Part shown: in pieces, positions 14,404 through 22,161 of the stretch
How positions within the stretch are numbered: the stretch's first letter is position 1
Layout: each line of letters starts with the position of its first letter
NCBI RefSeq assembly: GCF_000260795.1
Contig: NZ_AJGU01000026.1
Coordinates: 1-32,508 of the forward strand
Origin: Treponema sp. JC4
GTDB taxonomy: Bacteria > Spirochaetota > Spirochaetia > Treponematales > Treponemataceae
DNA length: 32,508 nucleotides
Direction: 5' to 3'
Notes under the pieces: generated by a model
Seen by the model: only the letters and a program-made list of their open reading frames with translations
The model's database searches: none
Told to the model about the DNA's origin: nothing
Translations under genes and position numbers: made by a program

Positions 14404-15438
14404 TTATTTTATAGCAGTAAATCCTTCTGAACGTTCAAAGTGCGTAATAAACGCGCTCAGGCCATTATATATTCCTAAAGTTGCTTTTTTCAAGTATTTG
14501 TCATCATTCATCAAAAGGGCTTCTTTTTCGTTTGAAACAAAGCCAAGCTCAACTAAAACTGCCGGCATATTTGAATTTTTAACGACAAACCATTCTTCTG
14601 CACGGATTCCGCGGGCAGTTGAATCTTTTCCAATCTGTGCCTGAAGTCCGTCCATAATGAATTTTGCAATCATAATGCTTTCGGTTGTAAATTCTTCTTC
14701 GGTCATTGAGTTCAAAATCGGGAAAAGGGCATTTTCATCAGAAGCAATAGAGCTTTTATCGATTACTGTGCGGCGGTAATTTGGAGAAAGATACCAAACT
14801 TCATAACCTGAGGAAGATTTATTAAGTGAGGAATTTACGTGAATTGAAATAAAAAGAACAGCCTCGTTTTCCTTTACTTTTACGCTGTTGGCAATTTCTG
14901 TGCGCTCTCCAAGGGAAATAAATACATCTGTGCTACGGGTAAGTACAATTTTTTTGTCTGGATAAGCCGATTTCAAACGGTCATAAAGCATTTTTCCAAC
15001 CTTAAGGTTGATGTCTTTTTCGCGGATTGTAACGCTTTTTCCGTTGATTTTATAAGTTTTTAGGGCTCCCGGGTCTTTTCCGCCATGGCCCGGATCAATA
15101 AGAATTGCGCCGACTTTAAATGGAGTTTCGTTTTTCTGGCTGAAAAAACTTTCTGCATCGCTTAAAAATTTCTGCGAAACCATAATCTGATTCCCTGCGA
15201 TTTCAGGAGCATCTGTAAGCTGAAGATAAAGGCTGTCTAAAACAACAAGGGGCTCTCCGTTACGGAAAGAGAGCTGGTGCCCGACTTTTTCTATCATTCC
15301 GGTTTCTGAAAGGGAATCCCAGTAAAGAGTCATTCCCTTATTTTTTGCAGACTCTAAAAGAGAAATTGTATTTGCAGCAAAAAGCTTTGCTGTGACAAAA
15401 AGAGTAAAAATTGTAATTAGTTTTGTTTTTAACTTCAT
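14404..15438 (-). CDS. N-acetylmuramoyl-L-alanine amidase (Amidase_3)
   Basis: This 344-residue exported enzyme cleaves the bond between MurNAc and the stem peptide of peptidoglycan in the periplasm. The N-terminus (residues 1-22, MKLKTKLITIFTLFVTAKLF) is a signal peptide ending AA. The catalytic domain (~108-335) shows the zinc ligands: ILIDPGHGGKDPG (His118), REKDINLKVG (Glu140) and FISIHVNSS (His200). The catalytic glutamate is in PAVLVELGFVSN (Glu298). The first 85 residues of the mature protein may form an AMIN-like or copper-amine-oxidase-like wall-targeting region (weak). The start has AGGAAAG, 8 bases after the ATP-grasp gene. In spirochaetes such enzymes serve cell separation and possibly passage of flagella through peptidoglycan (inference). 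Confidence 0.93.
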   Translation of the reverse strand: MKLKTKLITIFTLFVTAKLFAANTISLLESAKNKGMTLYWDSLSETGMIEKVGHQLSFRNGEPLVVLDSLYLQLTDAPEIAGNQIMVSQKFLSDAESFFSQKNETPFKVGAILIDPGHGGKDPGALKTYKINGKSVTIREKDINLKVGKMLYDRLKSAYPDKKIVLTRSTDVFISLGERTEIANSVKVKENEAVLFISIHVNSSLNKSSSGYEVWYLSPNYRRTVIDKSSIASDENALFPILNSMTEEEFTTESIMIAKFIMDGLQAQIGKDSTARGIRAEEWFVVKNSNMPAVLVELGFVSNEKEALLMNDDKYLKKATLGIYNGLSAFITHFERSEGFTAIK

Positions 15439-15446
15439 ATTCTTTC

Positions 15447-17075
15447 CTATTTTTTTGAATCTGAAATATAAACGGCCGCCTGAAGTCCGCCGCGCATTAA
15501 GGCTGACCAGAAGCTTTTTGCATCAAGGGCAGGATGATTTTTTCGCAGAATGTCAAATTTCAGGGCAGTCTGACTGATTGTATTGTAATTCCAGTCTGTA
15601 AGCTTTCCATATTTTTCCAGAATAAAGTCCGGTATAAGGGAACTTATACTCTGATTTTGAGGGATTTCTCCTTCAATTTTTGAAAGCTCTTCATCTGAAA
15701 GTTTTGCAAAGGCTGCAGGAGGAAAGCCTTCTTCATCAGGCAGGCAGTCCCCTTTCAGGAATTTTTCCGTTTCTGCATCATTCGGCTCAAGAGTAATGAA
15801 TACGTTTGAAGCGGCATCTTCTGCGGCAGAAATAGCAATATCACGGCTGTGACTTACGGCAATCACATTTCCGCATTTTTCAACGTTATTTCGTGGGAAA
15901 TCTACACTGCCACCAAGAGTAACAGTTGCCCGAGGAAGCACATTTCTTACTGCCTGATCGGTATATTCTTTAATTTCTTCAATATATTGTACTTTTCCCG
16001 GAATAGAAATCCAGGCTCTTTCTGCACTTGTACGAAGGCAGGGAATTTCAAAAAGATCATAAGGCTTTGTAAGTTCTGCCTTTCCGCAGTTAAAATCCAC
16101 AGGCTTTCTGCGACTGATAAGCTGGCAAGGTTCTTCTCCGGCTGCAATTAAGATTGCTTCTTTTGTAAGGTTCAAATCAGAAGCATAAGGATAAGTCCAG
16201 CCAGACATGTAACCGCCTGAAAGACGGCCTGCAATCTCCCCTATCATGGCGCCATTTTTGGTAAATTTTATATCAGCTTTTGCAGCGCCAGATGTCAGAC
16301 CAAGGGCTTTTGCACCGCAGGCGAAAATTGAAATCAGCTGGTCACCAACTTCTTTTGAAAGAACAGCAGGCATTGTGTGACCTGTTTCAATAAAATAAGG
16401 AGGATACTTTATATGGCGTACAGCAAAACCTGTTACAGTAAAAGTTCCCTTGTAAACTAAGGCATCAATAGAATATTCTTCACCTTCCATATATTCTTCT
16501 AAAATTGCATTTCCAGAACGGGAAGCTTTGATTGCAGCAGAAAAAGAGCTTTCAAACTCCCCTTTTGAACGGATCATACGGCAGCCGCGGGCACCCATAT
16601 TATCAACAGGCTTTACGACAAGGGGGAAAAGAAGTTTTTTTTCTTTATAAGAAATTCCATCTTCTGAAAGCTGCAGTTCTTTTTTTGAAGCTTCATTTAT
16701 GTTAATAAAATCAGGGGAAGGAACTCCAGCCTTAGAAAAACATTCCCTCATTCTTGTTTTTATGCTGGCATTTTGTGCCGCTTCAAAAGAATGAGTAGGA
16801 AGTCCTAATTTTTCGCATACGTAAGAAACTGAGGCAGAAAAATCTGTACCGGCTGTAAAGACTGCAGAAAGACCTTCTGCTTTTTTTATTTTTTCGGCAT
16901 AGGCTAATATTTCTTCGCGGGCCTTTAAATCTATCTTACAGAATTCGTCGGCTAAAGGAACTGCAACCGCCTTTGGATCTGCATCAATTACATAGGTTTT
17001 ATAACCAAGTTCCCTTGCACTTAAAATCGCAGGCTTCTGCATAAGGCCTGCACCCAAAATCAATATATTTTTCAT
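15447..17075 (-). CDS. ATP-grasp superfamily ligase
   Basis: From the ATG at 17075 the protein has 542 residues; the frame reaches a GTG at 17090, but MKNILILGAGLMQKPAILSA is the natural start of the family's N-terminal nucleotide-fold domain. The ATP-grasp region (residues ~105-310) includes FPLVVKPVDNMGARGCRMI (phosphate-binding loop), ILEEYMEGEEYSIDALVYKG (adenine-binding hinge) and IGEIAGRLSGGYMSGW (Mg-binding Glu and Arg). A second, C-terminal region resembles the add-on domains of carboxylate-amine ligases such as PurK/carbamoyl-phosphate synthase relatives. Such enzymes join a carboxylate to an amine or thiol using ATP. The substrate is unknown; sitting between a sugar-activating enzyme and an amidase, it may attach an amino-acyl group to a glycan or wall precursor (inference). 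Confidence 0.82.
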   Translation of the reverse strand: MKNILILGAGLMQKPAILSARELGYKTYVIDADPKAVAVPLADEFCKIDLKAREEILAYAEKIKKAEGLSAVFTAGTDFSASVSYVCEKLGLPTHSFEAAQNASIKTRMRECFSKAGVPSPDFININEASKKELQLSEDGISYKEKKLLFPLVVKPVDNMGARGCRMIRSKGEFESSFSAAIKASRSGNAILEEYMEGEEYSIDALVYKGTFTVTGFAVRHIKYPPYFIETGHTMPAVLSKEVGDQLISIFACGAKALGLTSGAAKADIKFTKNGAMIGEIAGRLSGGYMSGWTYPYASDLNLTKEAILIAAGEEPCQLISRRKPVDFNCGKAELTKPYDLFEIPCLRTSAERAWISIPGKVQYIEEIKEYTDQAVRNVLPRATVTLGGSVDFPRNNVEKCGNVIAVSHSRDIAISAAEDAASNVFITLEPNDAETEKFLKGDCLPDEEGFPPAAFAKLSDEELSKIEGEIPQNQSISSLIPDFILEKYGKLTDWNYNTISQTALKFDILRKNHPALDAKSFWSALMRGGLQAAVYISDSKK

Positions 17076-17105
17076 TTTCCCAAAATCCACCCTGATTTTT
17101 ATATT

Positions 17106-19265
17106 CTACTTTTTCCGGCAATAGATTTCAAATGTATCGCCAAGTTTTAACTTACGGCTCTTAAAATCTGTAAGGCGCCATAAAAGACTGCCAGGTTTTG
17201 CTCCGCTTTTTTTAATTTTTGCAAAGCGCTCCGGATGGTGACCGGTTGAAACTACCTTTACAACTTCAAAGCCGTATTTTTTAAGAATTTTTGCAGCCTT
17301 TGAAGGCTCCCAGATTGTAAAATGATCTGCAGGACTGTTCTTAAAAAAGCTTTTTGAATCACTTTTTATGGAAACACCTTCGCCAGACGGAGTTGAAAAA
17401 GCAAAAATTCCGCCTTTTTTAGTAATTTCGCTGACCTTTTTTAATACAAAATCAAGATTATTAAAATGCTCGATTACATACCACATTGTAACAAGGTCAA
17501 ACTGCGAAATTCCAAACTCTTCTGCAATATCAATCTGAGGAAACTGTGAAACTGTTGCAGGAAATTTCAATTCCTGCTGAACATATTTTACGGCATCTTC
17601 ACTTATATCAGTTCCAAAGGTATTAAGACCGTGCTCACTGGCAGCCTGCATAAAAGGTCCGTAGGCACAACCGATATCAAAAGAGTTTTTTTCGCGTAAA
17701 TTTCCCAAAAACAGAAGATTTATAATAGAAAGACGGCGTTTTCCCTGTGCCTTAATTGAATCAAAATCTTCCTGATAGGTTTTACCATACTGTTTTTTAT
17801 AGTCTTCAAAAAAATATGATTTTGAATAATCACTCTGACCATCCGAAGAAAATGACATATATAGCATTCCACAGGTCTGGCAGCGGCGGTAAGTGCGGCT
17901 GATATTTCTGGCAATAACTGTATCAGGAACTGCAGGAGATTTCTGACAGACAGGACAGTTATAATGCTCTCCGCGTGAAAGAATTTTTAAGAAATCTCCA
18001 AGATTTTTTTCTTTAATAATATTGTTTTCAAACTTTGGATAAATATTTTTTGACTGCCAGGCAGCTTCAATTGATTTTTCAGATATTTTTGAATCTGCAA
18101 CATAGGCAAAGTTATATTTCTGGGCAAGATTTTTATGAAGCTTTGTAGTTGGAAGTAAAATAAGAGCGCAACCGGCATACATGGCTTCAAAGGCTGTTAA
18201 TCCATAGTGAGTAATAACTAAATCATATTCAAAAAGCTGCTCTTTAAGATTTGAAACAGGTTTAATAATCTCAAGATTTTCAAGGCCTGCAGTATCACAA
18301 GTTTTTTCTCCGCTGATAATTGCAGTAATTTTTGCTTTTGAAAAATATTTTGCAGCAGAAATAGAGGCAGAAAGAGTTAAGCCCGAAGGATCTTCCCCGC
18401 CAAGGCAGACTAAAACTTTTTTTACGGAATCTTTATCCGGCGCGTCAGAATTAAAGGCAACTTCCCTTTTATTCTTTGGCTTTTCCATAAAATCACTTTC
18501 AATCAGATTTGCTTCCCGCTCTAAATTATATGAAGGAATGATATCCAGAAGATAATCACAGTAAGAAGTAAAATCAGAGCCTTCATCAACAGAAATTAAG
18601 GCCCGGTTACATTTAAAGGCTTCAATCTGAGATTTTGTAAGTTCAAAAGAGTCTGTAACAATTACAGGGCGGTAAGTTTCATCAGGAAGAAAATCAATTA
18701 TCTGAAAATCCTGCAAACCTTCTGCCTTATACTGTTTTACAAGGCTGTCGGTTTCTTCAAGAGATTTATCTTTGGGAATGTAGACAAAATAATGATTTTT
18801 ACTTGCTGCAGAAAGACAACGGTGCAGATGGCCTGTTCCATGCCCTTTTGTAACAGAAGGAACTAAAACCAGAGGATAGTTTACAAGGTCAGAAGAAGCT
18901 GCATGGACAATCTCTTCTGTAGTATAAGGCCCCTTTTTCTGAAGTAAATTAACAATCTGACAGGAACGCAAAAAATCTGAAGGCGTGTCGATTGTTGTGC
19001 GTAAATCAGGGAAGTAAAAACGGTTTGGAGCCTTAATAAATTCACATTTAAAAGTATCCTTGTGATTATAAAGGGCAGGTCCTACATGCTCGTGGTCGTA
19101 AGGGTCAGAAGTAAGACCTTGAGCCTTTAAGAGGGAGTCGGCATTAAAAATTTCAACGCCGCTTCCGTGCGGAAGTCCAGTCCAGGTAAGATAATCACAC
19201 TTCATACCAGACTGATTTCTGTATTCAAAATCCTTTGCAGACTCTTCGGCAGCTTCGTAAAACAA
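17106..19265 (-). CDS. SpsF C-terminal half - PseG-like - zinc ribbon - methyltransferase fusion
   Basis: This 719-residue frame has no good start: it opens at a TTG at 19265 inside a frameshift, and the first ATG (19205) has no ribosome-binding site. Residues 1-105 are the second half of an SpsF-type cytidylyltransferase (YLTWTGLPHGSGVEIFNADS; DLRTTIDTPSDF). Residues ~130-430 resemble PseG, the GT-B-fold UDP-sugar hydrolase of pseudaminic acid synthesis: KGHGTGHLHRCLSAA, VLVCLGGEDPSGLTL and ITHYGLTAFEAMYAG. Residues 437-466 form a zinc ribbon (CPVC...CQTC). From ~515 comes a class I SAM methyltransferase with FDIGCAYGPFMQAASEHGL, GTDIS and MWYVIEHFNNL. It is likely cytoplasmic and makes or modifies an activated sugar. 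A one-base repair in the T5 run joins it to the upstream fragment. Confidence 0.75.
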   Translation of the reverse strand: MFYEAAEESAKDFEYRNQSGMKCDYLTWTGLPHGSGVEIFNADSLLKAQGLTSDPYDHEHVGPALYNHKDTFKCEFIKAPNRFYFPDLRTTIDTPSDFLRSCQIVNLLQKKGPYTTEEIVHAASSDLVNYPLVLVPSVTKGHGTGHLHRCLSAASKNHYFVYIPKDKSLEETDSLVKQYKAEGLQDFQIIDFLPDETYRPVIVTDSFELTKSQIEAFKCNRALISVDEGSDFTSYCDYLLDIIPSYNLEREANLIESDFMEKPKNKREVAFNSDAPDKDSVKKVLVCLGGEDPSGLTLSASISAAKYFSKAKITAIISGEKTCDTAGLENLEIIKPVSNLKEQLFEYDLVITHYGLTAFEAMYAGCALILLPTTKLHKNLAQKYNFAYVADSKISEKSIEAAWQSKNIYPKFENNIIKEKNLGDFLKILSRGEHYNCPVCQKSPAVPDTVIARNISRTYRRCQTCGMLYMSFSSDGQSDYSKSYFFEDYKKQYGKTYQEDFDSIKAQGKRRLSIINLLFLGNLREKNSFDIGCAYGPFMQAASEHGLNTFGTDISEDAVKYVQQELKFPATVSQFPQIDIAEEFGISQFDLVTMWYVIEHFNNLDFVLKKVSEITKKGGIFAFSTPSGEGVSIKSDSKSFFKNSPADHFTIWEPSKAAKILKKYGFEVVKVVSTGHHPERFAKIKKSGAKPGSLLWRLTDFKSRKLKLGDTFEIYCRKK

Positions 19266-19573
19266 AAAGGATTGTCAGCAGTTGCCCGGATTACAGTTTT
19301 ACAGTCAATAGTCCTCAGTAAATCGCAAAAACGCTTTAATACATCATTCAGATCGCCTTTAAAGCATTCAAAAGAGTTTTCCTCGCAGATGGGCTTTAGA
19401 GAATCATAAGAATCAGAATCGGTTGCAACAAAATAGCGGTCAGCATTTACCTTGTGCATGGAAGCAAGAACCCAGGCAAGCACAGGCTTCCCCCCCAGCA
19501 TTTTCAGTGCTTTTTGAGGAAGCCTTGTTGAAGAAAGGCGGCACTGAACTATAACTACCCTGTTTGTTTTCAT
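19202..19573 (-). CDS. SpsF-type cytidylyltransferase, N-terminal half (frameshifted)
   Basis: The 123-residue frame begins MKTNRVVIVQCRLSSTRLPQ, followed by KALKMLGGKPVLAWVL, which matches the nucleotide-binding start of SpsF/CMP-sugar synthetase proteins. It continues with DRYFVATDSDSYDSL, CFKGDLNDVLKRFCDLL and VIRATADNPF, all in the expected order. At that point the family sequence moves to the neighbouring frame, which opens FYEAAEESAKDF; this frame runs on as 22 unrelated residues to a stop. About half of the family's ~240 residues are therefore here and half in the next gene. The start overlaps the stop of the glycosyltransferase gene in an ATGA, so translation is coupled. SpsF-like enzymes activate a sugar with CTP in polysaccharide or glycoprotein glycan synthesis. 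Confidence 0.8.
   Translation of the reverse strand: MKTNRVVIVQCRLSSTRLPQKALKMLGGKPVLAWVLASMHKVNADRYFVATDSDSYDSLKPICEENSFECFKGDLNDVLKRFCDLLRTIDCKTVIRATADNPFCFTKLPKSLQRILNTEISLV
19264..19268 (-). other. Frameshift site within the spsF-like gene (T5 run on coding strand)
   Basis: The coding strand reads CCTTTTTGTTTTACG. One additional T, or a -1 slip of the ribosome from TTT to TTT in the P site, joins ATADNPF to LFYEAAEESAKDF and restores a continuous SpsF domain. It could be a sequencing error, a real mutation or programmed slippage. The sequence is not a canonical -1 heptamer. Confidence 0.7.
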
Positions 19574-20526
19574 AGGCTGCTCCAGTTTTCTATGAACTGA
19601 GTTAAATCCATCTTGAATTTGAATTTATTGCGTTCAACCCATTTTCTTGCATCATTAAACTGACGGCGGGCTTCGAGTAATCCGCAGGAAGAATGATTTT
19701 TAAATCCAAAGAAAGAAAGGCGGCTTACATAGGCGCTGTCATTTTTGTATTTTGGAAGTTCGTTTTTCAAATGATAGCGCAGGTAATCAAGATTTATTTC
19801 TTTTTCAATCAGAGGAATTTCGTCTATATAGGCAAAATGAAGCATAGTTGTAAGGCGGGTCTGTTCTCCCCAGAGCCAGGAACGAAGGCCTAAATCAAGA
19901 TTCTGCCAGTAAGGATTTTGAATTGTATAATCAAAACCGCCAAGATTTATAAACTTTTTTCTGTTATAAAGGGCAACAAAATCAAAAGGATAGATTGTTT
20001 TTATGCCGTCTGTAACCGAGGCAATTCCTTCCACCGTAAAATGCTTCTTTTCAACCGAAGGAATAAACTGAACGGGAATGCTGTTCTTACCAGAATCTAT
20101 AAGACGGGGAACAACACAGTAATAATTATCTTTAATAAGGCGTTCTGCAAGATTAGGAAGGATAATTCCAGAAGGAATGTAAAGATTGTCACGAAGAACA
20201 AGCACGTAATCTGCATCAACTTCGCTCATGGCAAGGTTGATTAATTCGCCGTCATTTGCCTTTTCAAGAGGAACAATAAATTTTATTGCCGGATATTTTT
20301 TAGCAACATCATCAATTGCAAAATTTTTCGGGTCGTGTTCAACAGAAACTATCGAACGGAAATTGCATTTCAAAAGGTTATCAAAAACATTTACCTTAAA
20401 ATGGCTTCCGCTTGAGTTCAAAAGAACCACAGAAATATTGAGGGTAGATTCGGAATTATTCTGGTAACCGCCGATTACAGTGCGGTTTATTTCGTGTTCA
20501 TTAAAAGTTAAAGGTATAGTATTCAT
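19570..20526 (-). CDS. Glycosyltransferase family 2-like protein
   Basis: From the ATG at 20526, preceded by GTAGGG, the product has 318 residues; the GTG at 20547 is a less likely start. The N-terminal part has GT-A features: NISVVLLNSSGSHFKVNVFD, a Rossmann-like beta-alpha-beta (FRSIVSVEHDPKNF), AMSEVDADYVLVLRDNLYIP in the place of the DxD-containing strand (here DADYVLVLRD), and FVALYNRKKFINLGGFDYTI, typical of GT2 acceptor-side sequence. It probably transfers a sugar from an activated donor to a glycan or protein. It overlaps the spiro-SPASM gene by 26 bases and the spsF-like start by an ATGA, so all three are co-translated. The donor is unknown; the clustered sugar-activating gene may supply it (inference). 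Confidence 0.72.
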   Translation of the reverse strand: MNTIPLTFNEHEINRTVIGGYQNNSESTLNISVVLLNSSGSHFKVNVFDNLLKCNFRSIVSVEHDPKNFAIDDVAKKYPAIKFIVPLEKANDGELINLAMSEVDADYVLVLRDNLYIPSGIILPNLAERLIKDNYYCVVPRLIDSGKNSIPVQFIPSVEKKHFTVEGIASVTDGIKTIYPFDFVALYNRKKFINLGGFDYTIQNPYWQNLDLGLRSWLWGEQTRLTTMLHFAYIDEIPLIEKEINLDYLRYHLKNELPKYKNDSAYVSRLSFFGFKNHSSCGLLEARRQFNDARKWVERNKFKFKMDLTQFIENWSSL

Positions 20527-22075
20527 CGCAAGCCCTACAAATTTCACAATATTTCTTATTTATATATTCAAGGATCATTTGATCTGATTTTTTCCAGATT
20601 TCTTCAAGAGACCTTTCAAAAACGTTTCCCAGAAAGCCCCCCTGCACTTCTTTTCCAGCCGCAGCGGCAGCCGCCATATTAGGACAGGCAAAAACCGAGC
20701 CGTCTGCCAGAATTGTTAAATCGCGGCGAAGGTGCCAGCAGACATTACGCTCAACAGGAGAAAGGTCGGCCGGTTTACTATCAGCTAAAAGCCCCGAAAA
20801 ATTATTGTATTTCTGGATTATGCAGTTTCCTCCACTAGGATTTGCCTTTTCATTCCAGAAACGGAAAAAAGCTTCCAGTTCTTCTTCGTTATGATTTGTG
20901 CGGACAAACTGAGGATAAACCATGCCAGGAAATTCCCCGCAAAGCTTTTGCACCCCGTTAAGCGCCTTAGAAAAATCTGCCTCTGAGCCACCGGTCATTT
21001 TGGCGTATAGAGGGGCGCTGACAGCGTCAAGCTGAACTGCAACCATCAGCTTTTGATAGCCGTTTGTAGAAGAAGGTGATTTTTCATAAAGAGCCTTAAG
21101 TCCTTCTATAATCTGGTCTGTCAAAGAAAGAGCAGAAGTTTCTATAAATAACGAAAGCCCCTGGTACTTTAAAACCTCTTCAGCAATTTTCAAAAAGTCA
21201 GGGTGCAAAAGTGCTTCCCCTGCAAAAGAAAGGTTGAGAACAGCATTTTCAGAAAATTCGCTTATTTTTTTACAAAGAACAGCAAAGTTTTCATAAGTCA
21301 TTTGAGCCTTGCATCCAAAATCAGGCTCATAAAGAGGCTTTGTATCCCGCTGCCCCTGAATCTGAATATTATAAAAGCCTGGAACTGTTTTAAGTGCCAG
21401 GACATTTTCAGAAGCTATTTTTGAAAACTCTTCAACATCAGAAGAAGAAACCCCCTCTTCCCTTGTCAAACCAGCTTCCTTTGCAGCCTGATAAAGTGCC
21501 TTACACTGCAAAAAGTCGTCTTTATTTCCACAGTCAAACTTAAGCCTTAAAAGCCTCCAGTCTGTATCAGAAAGTTCAGCTTCAACTTCAAAACTGTTTA
21601 TATCAGTCTTCAAAAGATTCCAGATAGTCTCACGGCATACAGCTTTTTCGCCCTCTTCCGCCTGACTTGTCTTAGAAAGTTCTGCAAGAATTCCCAGAGC
21701 CCCGCAATCAATTACTTCCGGAGCAAAACCGTAAGGAAAACCGTCTGCAAAAGTATATTCACACTTATATTCAACATGGCTTGTAATAATTTTTTTTGTA
21801 AGCTCCACGTTCAAAAAAGGCAGATCTGCGTAAGAGTAAATGACAAAGTCGGCATTTTTTTCTTTTGCAAGCTGATGAATTTTTGCCAGCAGCTGACTTC
21901 CTGTTTTACAGTCGCCCTTTTTTACAAAATCCAGTCCTACTGTATCAATTCCGGCTGGCAAAAATTGTGCCTTTTCAAAAAATGCAGTGCAAAGCTCCCG
22001 CCCGCTTTTACCCTCAAAGGCTTTTTCTTCCTGATATTTATTTTCCTGGTCAAACAGAACAACTAATGCTTTCAT
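20501..22075 (-). CDS. Spiro-SPASM protein (nucleotidyltransferase-like N-terminus, SPASM C-terminus)
   Basis: The 524-residue protein combines three parts. Residues 1-180 look like a MobA/IspD-type nucleotidyltransferase fold (MKALVVLFDQENKYQ; VIYSYADLPFLNVEL at 79-93). Residues ~230-410 resemble a radical-SAM barrel (FYNIQIQGQRDTK; LNLSFAGEALLHPDFLKIAE at 280-299) but lack the CxxxCxxC cluster motif. Residues 440-524 form a SPASM-type iron-sulphur region, with Cys446, Cys464 in DGSVFACPN, GNVFERSLEEIW, and Cys510/513/516 in CEICRACDEYY. This matches the protein type named spiro-SPASM in spirochaetes, of unknown function. It is the first gene of the string ending at 13943. Without the SAM cluster it is unlikely to do standard radical chemistry (inference). 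Confidence 0.82.
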   Translation of the reverse strand: MKALVVLFDQENKYQEEKAFEGKSGRELCTAFFEKAQFLPAGIDTVGLDFVKKGDCKTGSQLLAKIHQLAKEKNADFVIYSYADLPFLNVELTKKIITSHVEYKCEYTFADGFPYGFAPEVIDCGALGILAELSKTSQAEEGEKAVCRETIWNLLKTDINSFEVEAELSDTDWRLLRLKFDCGNKDDFLQCKALYQAAKEAGLTREEGVSSSDVEEFSKIASENVLALKTVPGFYNIQIQGQRDTKPLYEPDFGCKAQMTYENFAVLCKKISEFSENAVLNLSFAGEALLHPDFLKIAEEVLKYQGLSLFIETSALSLTDQIIEGLKALYEKSPSSTNGYQKLMVAVQLDAVSAPLYAKMTGGSEADFSKALNGVQKLCGEFPGMVYPQFVRTNHNEEELEAFFRFWNEKANPSGGNCIIQKYNNFSGLLADSKPADLSPVERNVCWHLRRDLTILADGSVFACPNMAAAAAAGKEVQGGFLGNVFERSLEEIWKKSDQMILEYINKKYCEICRACDEYYTFNF

Positions 22076-22111
22076 AACTACCCGTTTAAAAAAATACTAT
22101 TACTCTCCTAA

Positions 22112-22155
22112 AGTATCGGAATCTCATTGATAAAGTTAATAAAATTGATTAAATT
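22112..22155 (+). promoter_or_regulatory. Overlapping divergent promoters between spiro-SPASM gene and xseA
   Basis: Plus strand: TTGATA (22127-22132) and TAAATT (22150-22155), spacer 17, would start transcription at or next to the xseA ATG. Minus strand: TTAACT (22139-22134) and GATACT (22117-22112), spacer 16, would serve the glycan string. The two overlap, so they could compete. Both are only moderate matches. Confidence 0.4.
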
Positions 22156-22161
22156 CACCTC

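Noticed and set aside
19260-19270. Programmed -1 ribosomal frameshifting in the spsF-like gene
   Set aside because: The run CCTTTTTG is not a canonical slippery heptamer in the correct frame and no obvious stimulating hairpin follows; error or mutation is more economical, though not excluded.
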